DNA of 64,000 bases from Kitasatospora sp052076145 (GCF_052076145.1 NZ_CP197246.1:5270001-5334000), one strand, 5' to 3'; counted from the stretch's first letter, positions 34,351 to 45,665 are shown. Translations and numbers: made by a program. The notes: generated by a model from the letters alone, not told the origin.

Positions 34351-35880
34351 TCAGCCGACCGAGCGAGGAAGGCGGGTGCTGAGGGCGAGGATGACCGCCG
34401 AGCCGCCGAGCTGAATGGTCAGTACGAGGGCGAGGGCGTGGGCGAGACCGAGGGTGGGGAACAGGGCGACGAAGAGCGTCCCGAGGGTTGCGACGCCGAG
34501 AGCCAGGCTGGACTGCTGAGTGGTCGCCAGGACGCCACTGCCGACCCCGGCCCGCTCCATGGGCACCTTCGACAGGATGACCCGGAAGAGCGGGGTGCCG
34601 ATCAGGCCCTGCCCGATACCGGCGAGCGCAACCCCCGGCACCATCTGCAGGGGTGAGAAGTGCGCCCAGTCGGTCAGCACCGTAGCGATGAGGGTGGCCA
34701 GGCCAACCCCCTGGATGGTTGCACCGGCAGTGATCACCCGGCTGCCGAAGCGACCGATCAGCCGTGGGCCGGCCAGCGAGGCGAAGAAGTAGCCGACCGC
34801 CATCGGCACCAGCGCCCAGCCAGCGGCGACCGGGCCGAGCCCGAGCCCCTGCTGGAGCATGACCGCGATCACGAACATGAAGCCACCGAAGCCCGCGAAG
34901 AACGGAACCGCGATGCCGAGCCCACGCCGCATCTCGGGTATGCGCAGCAGCGAGAGCGGCACCAGCGGCACCCGGCCGTGGGTCTCGGACCCCTGCTCGA
35001 TGCGGTGCTCGACGAGGAGGAAGGCCGCCGCGAGGAAGGGGAAGGCCCCGAGCAGCAGCCAGGACCAGAGTGGCCAGCCCATCGCCCGACCCTCCATCAG
35101 CGGGACGAAGAGGGAGAGGAGGGTGGCCGTCAGCAGGACCGTGCCCGGCAGGTCGACCTTCGCCGCGTGCGCCGAGCGGGTCTCGGGTACGAACATGACC
35201 GCCAGGACGACGGTGAGCAGCGCGAACGGCACGTTCAGGAGGAAGACCGCGCGCCACCCGCTCCCGAACAGGTCCGCCGAGACCAGCATCCCGCCGAGCA
35301 CCTGACCGATCACTACCGAGATCCCACCGACGGCACCGTAGATGCTGAGTGCGCGGGCCCGCCGGGGCCCGTTGCCGATGGTGGTGATGGTGGCCAGCAC
35401 CTGGGGGATGAGCAGTGCGGCCGAAGCTCCTTGGGCGGCGCGGGCCGCCACCAGGGACCAGGCCGTGGGTGCGATGCCGCAGAGGAGGGAGGTGAGGGCA
35501 AAAGCTCCGGCCCCGACGATGAAGAGCCTCCGCCGGCCGAAGGCGTCGCCCAGCCGCCCACCGACCACCAACAGGACGGCGAACGTGATGCCGTACCCCG
35601 CCGCGACGAGCTCCAGCACAGCGGGGCCGGCCGCCAGGTCGTGGTCGATGGTGGGCAGAGCGACGTTGACGATGAAGAAGTCCAGCATCGGCAGGAAGGC
35701 CCCGAGCAGGACGGTGACGAGACCGGCGACGCCGAGGGTTGTCGTACTGCTGGCGGCTGGGGTGGTGACGCCTGGGGTGGTGGCGCTCGTGGCGCGGGCG
35801 GCTGGGGCAGCGTCCGTCGACACGGCAGGTCGTGCCAGGGCAGAGGTCTTGGGAAGCGCTAGTTGCTGGGTCACGACCAC
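34351..35880 (-). CDS. MFS multidrug exporter (DHA2/EmrB type)
   Basis: A 14-segment major facilitator exporter (509 residues) of the drug:H+ antiporter DHA2 group. After a 45-residue Ala/Thr-rich N-terminus, hydrophobic segments begin at TLGVAGLVTVLLGAFLPMLD with the motif LDFFIVNVALPTI, GGRLGDAFGRRRLF as motif A and VLGGMLVSADLFGSGWRAVF near segment 5. The GTG at 35880 has GAGGAAGGGG upstream and is the best start; GTG 35874 is in frame. It is divergent from an MmyB-like regulator with palindromes in between, suggesting an inducible efflux system. Confidence 0.9.
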   Translation of the reverse strand: MVVTQQLALPKTSALARPAVSTDAAPAARATSATTPGVTTPAASSTTTLGVAGLVTVLLGAFLPMLDFFIVNVALPTIDHDLAAGPAVLELVAAGYGITFAVLLVVGGRLGDAFGRRRLFIVGAGAFALTSLLCGIAPTAWSLVAARAAQGASAALLIPQVLATITTIGNGPRRARALSIYGAVGGISVVIGQVLGGMLVSADLFGSGWRAVFLLNVPFALLTVVLAVMFVPETRSAHAAKVDLPGTVLLTATLLSLFVPLMEGRAMGWPLWSWLLLGAFPFLAAAFLLVEHRIEQGSETHGRVPLVPLSLLRIPEMRRGLGIAVPFFAGFGGFMFVIAVMLQQGLGLGPVAAGWALVPMAVGYFFASLAGPRLIGRFGSRVITAGATIQGVGLATLIATVLTDWAHFSPLQMVPGVALAGIGQGLIGTPLFRVILSKVPMERAGVGSGVLATTQQSSLALGVATLGTLFVALFPTLGLAHALALVLTIQLGGSAVILALSTRLPRSVG

Positions 35881-35901
35881 TACGATGGCCCCTTCCTCAA
35901 C

Positions 35902-35943
35902 CTGGTACCAGAGAGTGTTTATCCAGGTATCAGGACTACCTGG
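35902..35943. promoter_or_regulatory. palindromic operators between MFS exporter and regulator
   Basis: CTGGTACCAG (35902-35911) is a perfect 10-bp palindrome. CCAGGTA (35923-35929) and TACCTGG (35937-35943) form a 7-bp inverted repeat with a seven-base spacer. All share the core CCAGGTA/TACCTGG. They sit between the divergent starts at 35880 and 35958 and are the likely binding sites of the adjacent regulator. Confidence 0.65.
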
Positions 35944-35957
35944 CAACAGGCTCCGAG

Positions 35958-36839
35958 ATGTCGCATGCTTACCTCATGAGCCTTGCAACGACCTCGTCCG
36001 CATCTGCGTCCACGTCTGCCGACATCCGACGCCACGAGCTGGCCGCGTTCCTCCGCAGCCGCCGGGAGCGGATCTCGCCGGAACAGGTCGGGCTCCCGCC
36101 AACCAGCCGACGCCGCACTCCTGGCCTGCGCCGCGAGGAGGTCGCACTCCTGGCTGCGGTAGGGGTCACCTGGTACACGTGGCTCGAGCAGGGCCGGGCC
36201 ATCCAGGTCTCGTCGCAGGTGCTCGACTCCGTCGCGCGGACACTCCTGCTCGACCGGAACGAGCGGGCGCACCTCTTCGCGCTGGCCGGTGCGGAAGACC
36301 CGACTCCGGTGGTCGACTGCCCGACAGTCACCCCCGCCGTACGGCTGCTGCTCGACCAGCTGGAGCCGATGCCGGCCCTCGTCCTCAACAGCAGGTACGA
36401 CATCCTCGCGCACAACCGGGCCTACACCCGGATCGCCGGTGATCTCGAAGCGATGCCTTTCGAGGACCGCAACGTGTTGTGGCTGGCTTTCACCGACTCC
36501 TACTTCTCGTCGGTGCTGGTCGACCGGGAGGCGGCGCAGGAGGCGATCGTCGCTCGGTTCCGCGCTGCGATGGCCGAGCACAGCGCCGAGCGGGTCTGGA
36601 CGAACCTGCTGCAGCGGCTGCGTGAGGCCTCGCCCGACTTCGAGGCGCTCTGGGCCCGGCACGAGGTCGAAGGACTGGGCAACGGACTGAAGCGCTTCAC
36701 GATCCCGGGGGTGGGCCTGCTCCGTTTCGACTACACCAATCTCTGGCTCGGCCCGAACGCTCACACGCGGCTGGTGGCCTACACACCTGTGGATGAGGAG
36801 ACCCGCTCGCGCCTGGAGCAGCTCAACGCAGCTGAGTGA
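35958..36839 (+). CDS. MmyB-like transcriptional regulator (HTH + MLTR ligand domain)
   Basis: A 293-residue regulator with an N-terminal Xre-type helix-turn-helix (LAAFLRSRRERISPEQVGLP, RRTPGLRREEVALLAAVGVTW, YTWLEQGR) and the MmyB-like ligand-binding domain found in streptomycete regulators (LVLNSRYDILAHNRAYTRI, NVLWLAFTD, RFTIPGVGLLRFDYTNLW). These often control the adjacent divergent gene, here an MFS exporter. The start may be 35958 or 35976; neither has a strong ribosome site. The ligand is not known; family members are often linked to fatty acid or drug-like molecules. Confidence 0.9.
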   Translation: MSHAYLMSLATTSSASASTSADIRRHELAAFLRSRRERISPEQVGLPPTSRRRTPGLRREEVALLAAVGVTWYTWLEQGRAIQVSSQVLDSVARTLLLDRNERAHLFALAGAEDPTPVVDCPTVTPAVRLLLDQLEPMPALVLNSRYDILAHNRAYTRIAGDLEAMPFEDRNVLWLAFTDSYFSSVLVDREAAQEAIVARFRAAMAEHSAERVWTNLLQRLREASPDFEALWARHEVEGLGNGLKRFTIPGVGLLRFDYTNLWLGPNAHTRLVAYTPVDEETRSRLEQLNAAE

Positions 36840-37358
36840 CAGGGCGAGGCGTGGCATCCGACGAATGGGGCGAGGACGGTACTGGACCCGGCCGTGGTGC
36901 CTGTCGCGGTGGGTGCGGCTGTGGCGGATGTGCCCAGGCTGCTGCAGCGGACACCGGGGGAGGACCAGGCCACCCATTGCCAGGACCGCGCACAGCCAGG
37001 CCAGCGGCAGTTCCGCGCAGACGGCCATCGTCAGGGCCGTGGCCAGTTCGGCGCCGGGAGCGGCGGAGTGGAGGTCGTACCAGGCGTCGCCGAGCAGCAG
37101 TACCGAAGCCAGCGCGGCTGCCCAGCGGTGGGTGTCGCCGCTTCGACGCAGCAGCACGGCGGTGGTGATCAGCGCGGTGGCCTCGGCGGCATCGAGGACC
37201 GCCCACCCCAGGCCGCCAGGCAGGGTGGAGAGCAGGACCAACCACGGCACCAGCAGCACACCGCAGGTGAGGAGCAGCCGCTGTACGGCCTCCCTGCTGG
37301 CCACGCCTGCCATCTCTCGCCCGCCCCTCGGCCCCGGTACCGTCTCCACCGCTCGCAC
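36840..37358 (-). CDS. small four-segment membrane protein, 3' end uncertain
   Basis: Four hydrophobic segments: LLLTCGVLLVPWLVLLSTL, WAVLDAAEATALITTAVLL, RWAAALASVLLLGDAWYDL and LATALTMAVCAELPLAWLC. This resembles small streptomycete membrane proteins of about 140 residues. The GTG at 37358 has GGAGG eight bases before it; ATG 37313 is an alternative. After the fourth segment (about 36950) the frame carries no family pattern and no stop appears until 35919, deep in the antisense of the regulator. So the listed end at 36840 is where coding sense becomes doubtful, not a stop codon. A lost stop or frameshift near 36950 is likely. Confidence 0.45.
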
Positions 37359-37410
37359 CTCTCTCACCTCCAGCTCGTCCTACGTGTGCCGGACGTAGCC
37401 CGGCGGGGGT

Positions 37411-37875
37411 TCATATCCGGCGTGTGCGCAGCCGCTCGACCGCTCCGGTGGCGTGCTCCACCAGTACGTGGCCGCACTGGCCCTCGGCCCACGCCAGCCA
37501 GAACTCGCCTGCCAGCGCGACCACCCGGGCCGGGTGACGGACCCGCTTCAGGCGCCCGTCGGCGAACGTGACTGCGGGCAGCGCGCCTCCGGTCGGCAGC
37601 CGACCCCAGGCGAAGCCGGTGCGACCGTCGACCCGGACGCAGCTCCGCGCCCCGCGCAGTAGTTCCGTGCCGAGCCGGGAGGCAACGGTCACGTCCAGCA
37701 GCTCGCCCTGCTCGTACACCTCGAGAGCTGCCCGGCCGTTGGACTGCTGCGCCGCGCGGACCGACCAGGGCCCGATGGCCAGCATCTCCGCACCCGGCAC
37801 CGTCGGCGCAGCTGCGGGACCTACATCCGTCTGCCCGGCGGAGCGGGCTGCTGTGGTGCGCACTGTCCTCGTCAT
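37411..37875 (-). CDS. hypothetical protein
   Basis: A 154-residue soluble protein I do not recognise. After an Ala/Thr-rich 30 residues it has MLAIGPWSVRAAQQSNGRAA, LEVYEQGELLDVTVASRLG, SCVRVDGRTGFAWGRLPTGG, VTFADGRLKRVRHPARVVAL and a C-terminus GHVLVEHATGAVERLRTRR, a run of short beta strands. The ATG at 37875 is chosen because the upstream extension crosses a palindrome. It is divergent from the histidine kinase at 38010 and may share that palindrome as operator. Coding bias is normal. Confidence 0.6.
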   Translation of the reverse strand: MTRTVRTTAARSAGQTDVGPAAAPTVPGAEMLAIGPWSVRAAQQSNGRAALEVYEQGELLDVTVASRLGTELLRGARSCVRVDGRTGFAWGRLPTGGALPAVTFADGRLKRVRHPARVVALAGEFWLAWAEGQCGHVLVEHATGAVERLRTRRI

Positions 37876-37928
37876 GCCCTCAAGGTTCGCGAAGATCTGA
37901 GGCCCCGTCGGTAGCGTGCGCTCCCGTC

Positions 37929-37956
37929 TTTGGGGTGTAGCTAGGTACACCCCAAA
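37929..37956. promoter_or_regulatory. perfect 11-bp palindrome, likely operator
   Basis: TTTGGGGTGTA (37929-37939), six bases, TACACCCCAAA (37946-37956). It lies between the divergent hypothetical gene (start 37875) and the histidine kinase operon (start 38010). The neighbouring LuxR-type response regulator is the most likely binder (inferred from position). Confidence 0.7.
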
Positions 37957-38009
37957 GCGGTACTTGGCTTCATGGTCACGGCTCGGCGGGTGGCCCTAGG
38001 CTGTCCCGC

Positions 38010-39239
38010 ATGTCGATCTCCGCTCTCCGCCGCATGCTCGCCCGGGGTGCCGAGCATGCCCCGTGGTCGGTGGGCGCTCGGCGAGACGTCCTGTTCGTCG
38101 CAGCAGGGGTTCCCCTCGGTTCCCCGGTGCTGCTCGCAGTCATCGGGCCCACGGAGGCCATCGCTCCGTTGCTGCTCCTGGTCGTCGTCTGCCTGGATCT
38201 CCTGACGACGGCTCAGCGCAGCCGGCTCCGGGCTCTTCGCGGGGTACAGGTGCCGGGTCGCCTTCCGGCCGGTGCCGCCTGGCTGTCCCGATTGCGGGCA
38301 GGCCTGACCTGGCGGCAGGCGGCCTACCATCTGCTGGTCGGACCGCTGCTCGCGGTGGCGGGAGCGACAGTTCTGTTGGCTCTGGGCGTCGGTCTGGTGA
38401 TGGCGACGATCTATGCCTGGGTCTTCCTCATGCCGCCCGGGAGCAACCTGCGCTCGGGGGTCGGCTGGACCACCTACGACGGGTTCACCACCGTCGGCGG
38501 GCTGGCGCTGCTGTGGGCCGTTCCGTGGCTGGCGGCCTGGCTCGCCCAGCTCGACGAGCTGGCCTCCCGGAGACTCCTCGGACCGAACCGTACGGAGCTG
38601 CTGGAGCGTCGGGTCGAGGACTTGGCCGAGAGCCGGGCCGGCGTGGTGGACGCGGCCGACGCCGAGCGTCGCCGCATCGAGCGCGACCTCCATGACGGAG
38701 CCCAGCAGAGGCTGGTCTCCCTCGCCATGAATCTCGGGCTGGCCCGCCGCACTCTCAAGGACGTCCCGCCCGAGGCGATGCAGGTCATCGTCGAAGCACA
38801 CGAGGAGGCCCAGGCCGCCATCGTCGAGCTTCGTAATCTGGTCCGGGGCCTGCATCCCGTGGTCCTGGAAGATCGTGGTCTGGACGCCGCACTCTCCGGC
38901 ATCGCGGCCCGCTCCCCGGTGCCGGTACGCCTCCAGGTCGACCTGCCGGCCCGGCTGGCCCCGACCATCGAGGCCGTCGCGTACTTCACGGTCTCCGAGG
39001 CACTCGCCAATGTGGCGAAGCACTCCCGGGCCTCCCGAGTGGAGCTGTCCCTGCGGCAGAGCAACGGCCGCCTGCACATCGAGCTGACCGACGACGGCGT
39101 CGGCGGCGCGGACCCGAGCCGGGGGACAGGTCTCGTCGGGCTCCGAAAACGTGCCGCCTCGGTGGACGGCACCCTCGCCATGACCAGCCCCGTCGGGGGC
39201 CCGACGACTATCACTGTGGAGTTGCCGTGCGAGCTGTGA
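38010..39239 (+). CDS. sensor histidine kinase (HisKA_3, NarL-system type)
   Basis: Membrane sensor kinase (409 residues) with hydrophobic segments at about 26-66 (LFVAAGVPLGSPVLLAVIG, IAPLLLLVVVCLDLL) and 105-185. The dimerization/phospho-acceptor segment is ERRRIERDLHDGAQQRLVSL with the His in DLHDG. The ATPase part shows VSEALANVAKHSRAS (N box), LTDDGVGGADP and GTGLVGLRKRA. The membrane part resembles the sensor part found beside DUF4097 genes. Overlaps the response regulator gene by 13 bases. Signal unknown. Confidence 0.92.
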   Translation: MSISALRRMLARGAEHAPWSVGARRDVLFVAAGVPLGSPVLLAVIGPTEAIAPLLLLVVVCLDLLTTAQRSRLRALRGVQVPGRLPAGAAWLSRLRAGLTWRQAAYHLLVGPLLAVAGATVLLALGVGLVMATIYAWVFLMPPGSNLRSGVGWTTYDGFTTVGGLALLWAVPWLAAWLAQLDELASRRLLGPNRTELLERRVEDLAESRAGVVDAADAERRRIERDLHDGAQQRLVSLAMNLGLARRTLKDVPPEAMQVIVEAHEEAQAAIVELRNLVRGLHPVVLEDRGLDAALSGIAARSPVPVRLQVDLPARLAPTIEAVAYFTVSEALANVAKHSRASRVELSLRQSNGRLHIELTDDGVGGADPSRGTGLVGLRKRAASVDGTLAMTSPVGGPTTITVELPCEL

Positions 39240-39871
39240 TCGCCGAGGACTCGGTCCTGCTGCGAGTGGGCCTGGTCAAGGTCCTGGAGGCGGTCGGGTT
39301 CGAGGTCGTCGCCGCGGTCGGCGACGCCGAGGCGCTGCTGGCCGCAGTGGAGGAGCACGCCCCCCAGGTGGTGGTCACGGACGTCCGGATGCCACCGGGC
39401 CTCACCGACGAGGGAGTGCGGGCCGCCCTGGTGATCCGCCGGCAGTGGCCGGAGACCGCCGTCCTGCTGCTGTCCCAGTACGTGGAGGAGCGGTACGCCG
39501 CAGATCTCCTCGCCGGGAACACCAGTGGGGTCGGCTACCTGCTGAAGGAGCGGGTCGCCAACGTGGACGAGTTCGTCGAGGCGCTGCACAGGGTCGCCGC
39601 CGGTGGCACGGCACTGGATCCGGAGGTGGTCGCGCAACTGCTGCTCCGCCGCCACCGTGATCCGCTCGAACGGCTCACCCCTCGGGAGCGGGACGTGCTC
39701 GCGTTGATGGCTGCAGGCCACTCCAACACGGCCATCGCCGAGTCGCTGGTGGTGAGCGACAGCGCGGTGGCGAAGCACATCAACAGCATCTTCACGAAGC
39801 TCGACCTGTCACCGGCCGATGCCACCCATCGGAGGGTCCTGGCAGTGCTGCGGTTCCTGGAGGTGGCGTAG
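39227..39871 (+). CDS. response regulator, NarL/LuxR type
   Basis: A 214-residue DNA-binding response regulator. The receiver domain has acidic residues EDSVLLR, phospho-acceptor D52 in VVVTDVRMPPG, and K in YLLKERV. The C-terminal LuxR helix-turn-helix is LTPRERDVLALMAAGHSNTA and SVVVS-like VVSDSAVAKHINSIFTKL. GTG start within the kinase gene (13-base overlap). Paired with the kinase and followed directly by DUF4097; it may act on the palindrome at 37929. Confidence 0.94.
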   Translation: MRAVIAEDSVLLRVGLVKVLEAVGFEVVAAVGDAEALLAAVEEHAPQVVVTDVRMPPGLTDEGVRAALVIRRQWPETAVLLLSQYVEERYAADLLAGNTSGVGYLLKERVANVDEFVEALHRVAAGGTALDPEVVAQLLLRRHRDPLERLTPRERDVLALMAAGHSNTAIAESLVVSDSAVAKHINSIFTKLDLSPADATHRRVLAVLRFLEVA

Positions 39872-40795
39872 GTGGTCGAGCGACAGGTCTGGCGGGTCGT
39901 GGGTTGGCTGATGCTGACGACCGCGCTGCTGGTGGGCGGCGTCTCCAGCTGGGAGTGGCTCGCGCAGCAGAGCCACAGCGAGCAGCGCGTCTACTGGCAG
40001 CCGATCAAGACGGTGGAGCTGGATTCGGGTAGTGCCGAGGTACGGCTGGTGGCCGGTGCGGCTGACCGTGTGACGGTCGGGCAGAAGCTGAAGTGGGCGC
40101 TCCGTCGGCCGTCCGTCGAGGTGCAGCTGGCCGGGCAGACGCTCAAGGTCGCCGTCCAGTGCCATTCACCGCTCGGCGTGACCGGCTGCGGCGTCACCCT
40201 GGACATCCAGGTCCCTGCCGCCACCGCCATCCAGGCTCGGAGCAGCTCCGGAGCCGTACAGATACACGGGGTGTCGGGCGAGATCCGCGCGCAGTCCCTG
40301 TCCGGTCAGTTCAAGCTGGACGGCGTCAGCGGCCCGGTGTGGGTCAAGAGCACCTCCGGTCAGATCGTCGGCAGGGGTCTCGCCTCGCAGAAGGTCCAGG
40401 CGGCCGTCACCTCAGGCCGGATCGATCTCGCCTTCGCCCGGCCCCCCGAGGCCGTCACCGTGCTGGCCACCTCCGGTGAGACGGTCGTGGCCGTCCCGAC
40501 GGACCAGACCCGCTACAACGTCACCGGCCATGTCACCTCCGGCAACTGGGGGGTCGATCCCGGTGTGATGGACAGCACCTCACACCGCACCATCGACGCC
40601 ACGGTGACCTCGGGAGACGTCAGCGTCACTCCGGCCCTCCCCGGCTCGGCGACGGACGAGATCCCTGACACGTCCACCAACCCATCCACCACGGCGCCCA
40701 CGGCCCCCACGGCCCCCACAGCGAAGAGCCCAAGCACCGGCGCACCGGCCTCCGGCGTCCCCCACCTGGCCACTCCGCCAGGTGGGGGACAATGA
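39872..40795 (+). CDS. DUF4097 family beta-helix protein
   Basis: A 307-residue protein with one N-terminal membrane segment (VVGWLMLTTALLVGGVSSW) and an extracytoplasmic repeat domain (ARSSSGAVQIHGVSGEIRAQ, SLSGQFKLDGVSGPVWVKST, SGQIVGRGLASQKVQAAVTS, in repeats) of the DUF4097/DUF4098 right-handed beta-helix type. The C-terminus is Pro/Thr/Ala-rich (TAPTAPTAPTAK). The GTG immediately follows the response regulator stop. Such proteins often sit beside envelope-stress two-component systems; a sensory-partner or envelope-shielding role is inferred. Confidence 0.85.
   Translation: MVERQVWRVVGWLMLTTALLVGGVSSWEWLAQQSHSEQRVYWQPIKTVELDSGSAEVRLVAGAADRVTVGQKLKWALRRPSVEVQLAGQTLKVAVQCHSPLGVTGCGVTLDIQVPAATAIQARSSSGAVQIHGVSGEIRAQSLSGQFKLDGVSGPVWVKSTSGQIVGRGLASQKVQAAVTSGRIDLAFARPPEAVTVLATSGETVVAVPTDQTRYNVTGHVTSGNWGVDPGVMDSTSHRTIDATVTSGDVSVTPALPGSATDEIPDTSTNPSTTAPTAPTAPTAKSPSTGAPASGVPHLATPPGGGQ
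40757..40790 (+). terminator. hairpin at the end of the DUF4097 gene
   Basis: A 14-bp perfect stem (40757-40770 with 40777-40790) with a six-base loop. It lies inside the last codons of the DUF4097 gene, so it ends the message without extra sequence. Confidence 0.65.
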
Positions 40796-40843
40796 AGAGT
40801 CTCGGTCCGAAGCCCTGCCGATCTCGTTGAGGACTCACCACGC

Positions 40844-42070
40844 ATGACCACCTCGCCCGACACCGACGCCAGCCCCGTCGCCCGCCCGGCCACACCCACG
40901 GGCACGGCGGCAGCAACCGCCACCCCCGCCACCCCCGAGTTCGCGCCGCTGAACATCGGCCCGATGGAGGTGTGGCCGCCGGTGGTGCTGGCGCCGATGG
41001 CAGGTATCACCAATGCCCCGTTCCGGACGCTGTGCCGGGAGCAGAGCGGCGGCAAGGGTCTCTACGTGTCCGAGATGATCACCACCAGAGCCCTGGTGGA
41101 GCGCAACGCCAAGACCATGCAGCTGATCCACTTCGACCCGAGCGAGAAGCCGCGCTCGGTCCAGCTGTACGGAGTCGACCCGGCGACCGTCGGCAAGGCC
41201 GCCCGGATGATCGCGGACGAGGGCCTGGCCGACCACATCGACCTCAACTTCGGCTGCCCCGTCCCCAAGGTCACCCGGAAGGGCGGTGGCTCGGCGCTGC
41301 CGTACAAGCGCAACCTGCTGCGCGAGATCCTGCGGGAGGCGGTCGGCAACGCGGGTGACCTCCCGGTCACCATGAAGATGCGCAAGGGCATCGACGACGA
41401 CCACCTGACCTACCTGGACGCCGGCCGGATCGGTGCCGAGGAGGGTGTGTCGGCGATCGCGCTGCACGGTCGTACCGCCGCCCAGCACTACGGCGGCACG
41501 GCGGACTGGTCGGCCATCGCGCGCCTGCGCGACTCCGTACCGGCCGAGATCCCCGTCCTCGGGAACGGGGACATCTGGTCGGCCGACGACGCCGTGCGGA
41601 TGATGCGGGAGACGGGCTGCGACGGCGTGGTTGTCGGTCGCGGCTGCCTCGGTCGGCCCTGGCTGTTCAAGGACCTGGTCGCGATCTTCGAGGGTGAGGT
41701 CGACTACGCCCGGCCGAGCTTTGCTGACGTGTCGCGGGCGATGGTGCGGCACGCACAGCTGCTCGGAGAGTGGATGGGCGACGAGGCACGGGGCGTGGTC
41801 GACTTCCGCAAGCATGTCGCCTGGTACACCAAGGGCTTCTCGGTCGGCTCCGAGCTGCGGGTGAAGCTGGCGATGTCCAGCTCGCTCGCGGAGCTGGGGG
41901 AGACCCTGGCCCTGGTGGAGCAGGAGCAGCTGTGGCCGGCCGGGGCGGACGGACCGAGGGGCCGGACGAGCGGCAACAACCGGGTGGTCCTGCCGGAGGG
42001 CTGGTTGGACGATCCGTATGACTGCGCCCTGCCGAGCATTGACGCCGAATTGGACACATCGGGCGGCTGA
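40844..42070 (+). CDS. dusB: tRNA-dihydrouridine synthase DusB
   Basis: FMN-dependent enzyme that reduces uridine to dihydrouridine in tRNA (408 residues). After an Ala/Thr-rich N-terminal 35 residues it has VVLAPMAGITNAPFRTLCRE, the catalytic Cys in IDLNFGCPVPKVTRKGGGSA, MRKGIDDDHLTYLDAG, ALHGRTAAQHYGGTADWSAI and NGDIWSADDAVRMMRETGCD. The Dus signature VGRGCLGRPW and a C-terminal helical RNA-binding part follow. GAGGA precedes the ATG. It stands 48 bases after the DUF4097 hairpin and ends in its own terminator, then ppdK follows 564 bases later. Confidence 0.95.
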   Translation: MTTSPDTDASPVARPATPTGTAAATATPATPEFAPLNIGPMEVWPPVVLAPMAGITNAPFRTLCREQSGGKGLYVSEMITTRALVERNAKTMQLIHFDPSEKPRSVQLYGVDPATVGKAARMIADEGLADHIDLNFGCPVPKVTRKGGGSALPYKRNLLREILREAVGNAGDLPVTMKMRKGIDDDHLTYLDAGRIGAEEGVSAIALHGRTAAQHYGGTADWSAIARLRDSVPAEIPVLGNGDIWSADDAVRMMRETGCDGVVVGRGCLGRPWLFKDLVAIFEGEVDYARPSFADVSRAMVRHAQLLGEWMGDEARGVVDFRKHVAWYTKGFSVGSELRVKLAMSSSLAELGETLALVEQEQLWPAGADGPRGRTSGNNRVVLPEGWLDDPYDCALPSIDAELDTSGG

Positions 42071-42634
42071 GCCAGCCGGATCGGCAAGTTGGCCCCTCTG
42101 GGGTCGACTGCCGGTCCGTCCGAGCCCTCTTGGACAACCTGGCCAAGAGGGCTCCTTTATGGTGCATTTTGCTTACGTGGAGCTGTCATGGTGTCGACGG
42201 AAGGTGACGAAGTGGGGAGTTCGCCTCGGCTCGACAGCTGAGATGCGCCCGTGACGCTGACCACATATTGTGGCGATTGACGGCTGGTCAGGTGGGTTCG
42301 TTGGACAGCAAGTCCTAAAACGCTTCCCGAAGGGCTCCGAGGCGGATCGGCTCGGCTGGCTGCAGGAAATCAAGCCGGGGCAACATGGCGGACGCCAGGC
42401 CATTACTCTCTGTTCAGTTCGTATGATCTTGACGTTTCGACGCGTTCACTACTTGAACACTTCCTAGCGTCATCCGGACGATTGCGCCAACAGAGGTGAA
42501 CGCCCTGACGGGCATTCGATCTGTTGGGTACTCGCCCACTGTGAGATTCGTACGGCCCATTGGCAGCGCGCAAACGCCTTCGAAATGGGTATGTTCTCCG
42601 GCGTCAGGGCAACCGCGTACGAGGAGACCGACCC
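42071..42634. other. gene-free stretch between dusB and ppdK
   Basis: 564 bases. A dusB terminator lies at 42122-42154. The rest is of visibly lower GC, with A/T-rich patches (GCATTTTGCTTACG near 42164, TTGACGTTTCG near 42430). Two open frames of 31 and 65 codons show no family likeness and no coding bias, so I reject them as genes. The right part should hold the ppdK promoter. No RNA structure is clear. Confidence 0.6.
42122..42154 (+). terminator. terminator of dusB
   Basis: 12-bp perfect stem (42122-42133 with 42143-42154), nine-base loop, followed by CTTTAT. It lies 52 bases after the dusB stop. Confidence 0.75.
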
Positions 42635-45343
<2,709 letters not shown>

Positions 45344-45405
45344 CGGGGGTTGACCCACCAGCGCGGTCCCATCGCTGACCGCACTCCCCTCCCACAGAGG
45401 AGGGG

Positions 45406-45442
45406 CGTACGGCGGAGCTCGGCGCAGGAGAGCCGCCGTACG
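45406..45442 (+). terminator. first hairpin after ppdK
   Basis: 10-bp perfect stem (45406-45415 with 45433-45442), 62 bases after the ppdK stop. It forms a tandem pair with the next hairpin. Confidence 0.55.
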
Positions 45443-45449
45443 TAGGCAG

Positions 45450-45489
45450 CCGGGGCGGGAACGGACAATGGCGTCCGTTCCCGCCCCGG
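45450..45489. terminator. second, very strong hairpin after ppdK
   Basis: 17-bp perfect stem (45450-45466 with 45473-45489) with a six-base loop. GC-rich without a T-run, as typical in streptomycetes. Probably the main ppdK terminator. Confidence 0.8.
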
Positions 45490-45553
45490 CTCCACATCTG
45501 CGCCCGTTACATCTGGGCCCGTTGACGCCGCCCCTTGCTGCCGCCGACCGCCG

Positions 45554-45599
45554 CGCGTGACCTCCCCGCGTGACCTGCCCGCGTGACCTGCCCGCGTGG
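45554..45599. repeat. 13-bp tandem repeat (CGCGTGACCTGCC)
   Basis: About 3.5 head-to-tail units with one base change in the first unit, in the gap between the ppdK terminators and the RNase gene. No spacer structure; slippage origin likely. Confidence 0.85.
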
Positions 45600-45665
45600 G
45601 CCGTTCGGGTGACTGGCGGTACCCCGTTGATCGGCTGATCCCACCGACCCGGCAAGCTTGGGCGC

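Noticed and set aside
42159..42467. Two short open frames of 31 and 65 codons
   Set aside because: No family likeness, no codon bias and no ribosome site.
45554..45599. Possible CRISPR-like repeat
   Set aside because: Units are directly adjacent with no spacers and no cas genes are present.
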